Below, piece by piece: positions 4,937 through 5,655 of a DNA stretch of 5,655 bases (positions are counted from its first letter, which is position 1; each line of letters starts with the position of its first letter). The stretch is from positions 20,714-26,368 of the forward strand of contig DPYO01000055.1 of assembly GCA_003535775.1 (NCBI GenBank). Direction: 5' to 3'. A program made the translations under genes and the position numbers. The notes beneath the pieces are model-generated. The model saw nothing but the letters and a program-made list of their open reading frames with translations. It had not been told where the DNA came from and did not search any database. The DNA is from Fidelibacterota bacterium (GTDB lineage Bacteria; Fidelibacterota; Marinisomatia; Marinisomatales; UBA8229).

Positions 4937-5655
4937 ATGAGACTACTTAACGTTAAAGCAACATTGATAACAACCCTTTCAGCCATTATTATGGTTTCTT
5001 CTGTTTATGCAGATATTGGGTTAGAGAATAAGGTTAAACCCTTAATTGATATTAAATCAGTGCAAGATTCAAAAATTAAAGCAGAATCCACTGAGTTACC
5101 GGTCTCCATAAATAATACCGATCATGGTGATCATGGTGATGGTCTGCGCGATACAGAAATCACTATTGAATTGTGGGATGCCTATGGTGACGGTTGGAAT
5201 GGTAACATTTTGAATTTTTACTGTGTAACGCATGACCAAGATTTATTTTTGTCCCTGTTAAACGATGGTTACACTGATGACGGTTCTTATGCATTATATC
5301 CGTTTTCTGCACATGATGGTGATTGGACATTAACCTGTGATGGCGGTCAATGGCAGAGCGAGGTCTCATGGGCAGTCACCGATGTCGCATCAGGTCAGGT
5401 AATTATATCCGGTGGTGCACCTTTCGGTCCTGAAACGTTTACTATGCCTTTTGTTCCAGCTGGGAATCCCGGTTGCACCGACCCAGGTGCGCTCAACTAC
5501 GGATACAATTGTGCAGGTGAAGATGTAGGCACTCCAGACGCAGATGACGGTTGCTGTGAATATACTACACCTTCTAATGATGATTGCGTCGATGCTGAAG
5601 CTGTAACATCTTATCCGACTGAGATTACATCATCGAGTGAAAATGCGACAATTGA
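4937..5655 (+). CDS. Secreted modular protein with GDGWNG and GCTDPxALNY motifs, 3' end outside window
   Basis: The first 239 codons are open and run off the right edge. Residues 1-25 are a good Sec signal peptide: basic start, hydrophobic core at about 8-22, and 'VYA' before likely cleavage at 25/26. A polar linker (26-72) includes a DHGDHGDG run at 62-69 encoded by tandem GATCATGGT copies (5120-5137). A beta-rich module at about 73-172 begins 'IELWDAYGDGWNGN' (77-90), continues through C96 and C134 and ends with 'FTMPFVP'. A 'GCTDPGALNY...DDGCCEY' module follows at 179-209 (C180, C192, C206, C207). 'NDDCVDAEAV' (214-223) then opens a third module. These motifs recur in extracellular proteins of marine FCB bacteria, many of which end in a type IX sorting or other anchoring domain; that end is not visible here. 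A surface or secreted adhesive or calcium-binding role is inferred, and the real function is unknown. Confidence 0.88.
   Translation, partial: MRLLNVKATLITTLSAIIMVSSVYADIGLENKVKPLIDIKSVQDSKIKAESTELPVSINNTDHGDHGDGLRDTEITIELWDAYGDGWNGNILNFYCVTHDQDLFLSLLNDGYTDDGSYALYPFSAHDGDWTLTCDGGQWQSEVSWAVTDVASGQVIISGGAPFGPETFTMPFVPAGNPGCTDPGALNYGYNCAGEDVGTPDADDGCCEYTTPSNDDCVDAEAVTSYPTEITSSSENATI

Noticed and set aside
5163..5369. Minus-strand His-rich open frame of 68 codons
   Set aside because: It is the complement of the Asp/Gly-rich secreted protein, whose signal peptide, ribosome site and motifs show that the + strand is the coding one.
1..5655. CRISPR array, tRNA, rRNA, insertion sequence or defence genes
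   Set aside because: No regularly spaced repeats, cloverleaf or rRNA cores, transposase or terminal inverted repeats were seen on either strand.

Overview
This 5,655-base window is AT-rich bacterial chromosome with four complete protein genes, one secreted-protein gene cut by the right edge, and one long non-coding stretch. The best taxonomic guess is a marine bacterium of the Fibrobacteres-Chlorobi-Bacteroidetes (FCB) superphylum, perhaps Candidatus Marinimicrobia (SAR406). This rests on three things: the secreted protein carries 'DxYGDGWNGN' and 'GCTDPxALNY' modules common in that group; the TlpA-type protein has a Bacteroidetes-like 'GVTRN..I' segment; and mce and uvrC have no visible Shine-Dalgarno sequence. 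No rRNA or marker tree is available, so this is inference.

Layout. On the + strand, positions 93-500 encode methylmalonyl-CoA epimerase (mce). A 160-base gap follows, with a long hairpin (549-586) and a homopyrimidine tract built of a TCTTTCC heptamer (594-626). Then comes the excinuclease subunit uvrC (661-2487). uvrC converges, with only 5 bases between stop codons, on a two-gene minus-strand unit. The first gene of that unit is a PLP enzyme of the cystathionine beta-synthase/cysteine synthase family (3259-4209, TTG start). The second is a membrane-anchored TlpA/thioredoxin-like protein with an unusual charged, coiled-coil tail (2493-3266). The two overlap by 8 bases, so they are probably translationally coupled.

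The 727 bases at 4210-4936 hold no convincing protein gene. They contain a repeated 11-mer with an embedded TATAAT, a sigma70-like promoter candidate, several hairpins, a terminator-like stem-loop with a T-rich tail, and DnaA-box-like sequences. At 4937 a secreted modular protein begins on the + strand behind a good Shine-Dalgarno sequence and runs off the window.

Functionally, mce belongs to propionyl-CoA/methylmalonyl-CoA metabolism and uvrC to nucleotide excision repair. The minus-strand pair suggests sulfur amino acid metabolism coupled to an envelope thiol-redox protein, and the last gene is a surface or extracellular protein. No defence system, mobile element, CRISPR array, tRNA or rRNA is visible. 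The window is mostly housekeeping. The parts most worth a second look are the 4210-4936 intergenic region, the coiled-coil tail on the TlpA-like protein, and the truncated secreted protein.
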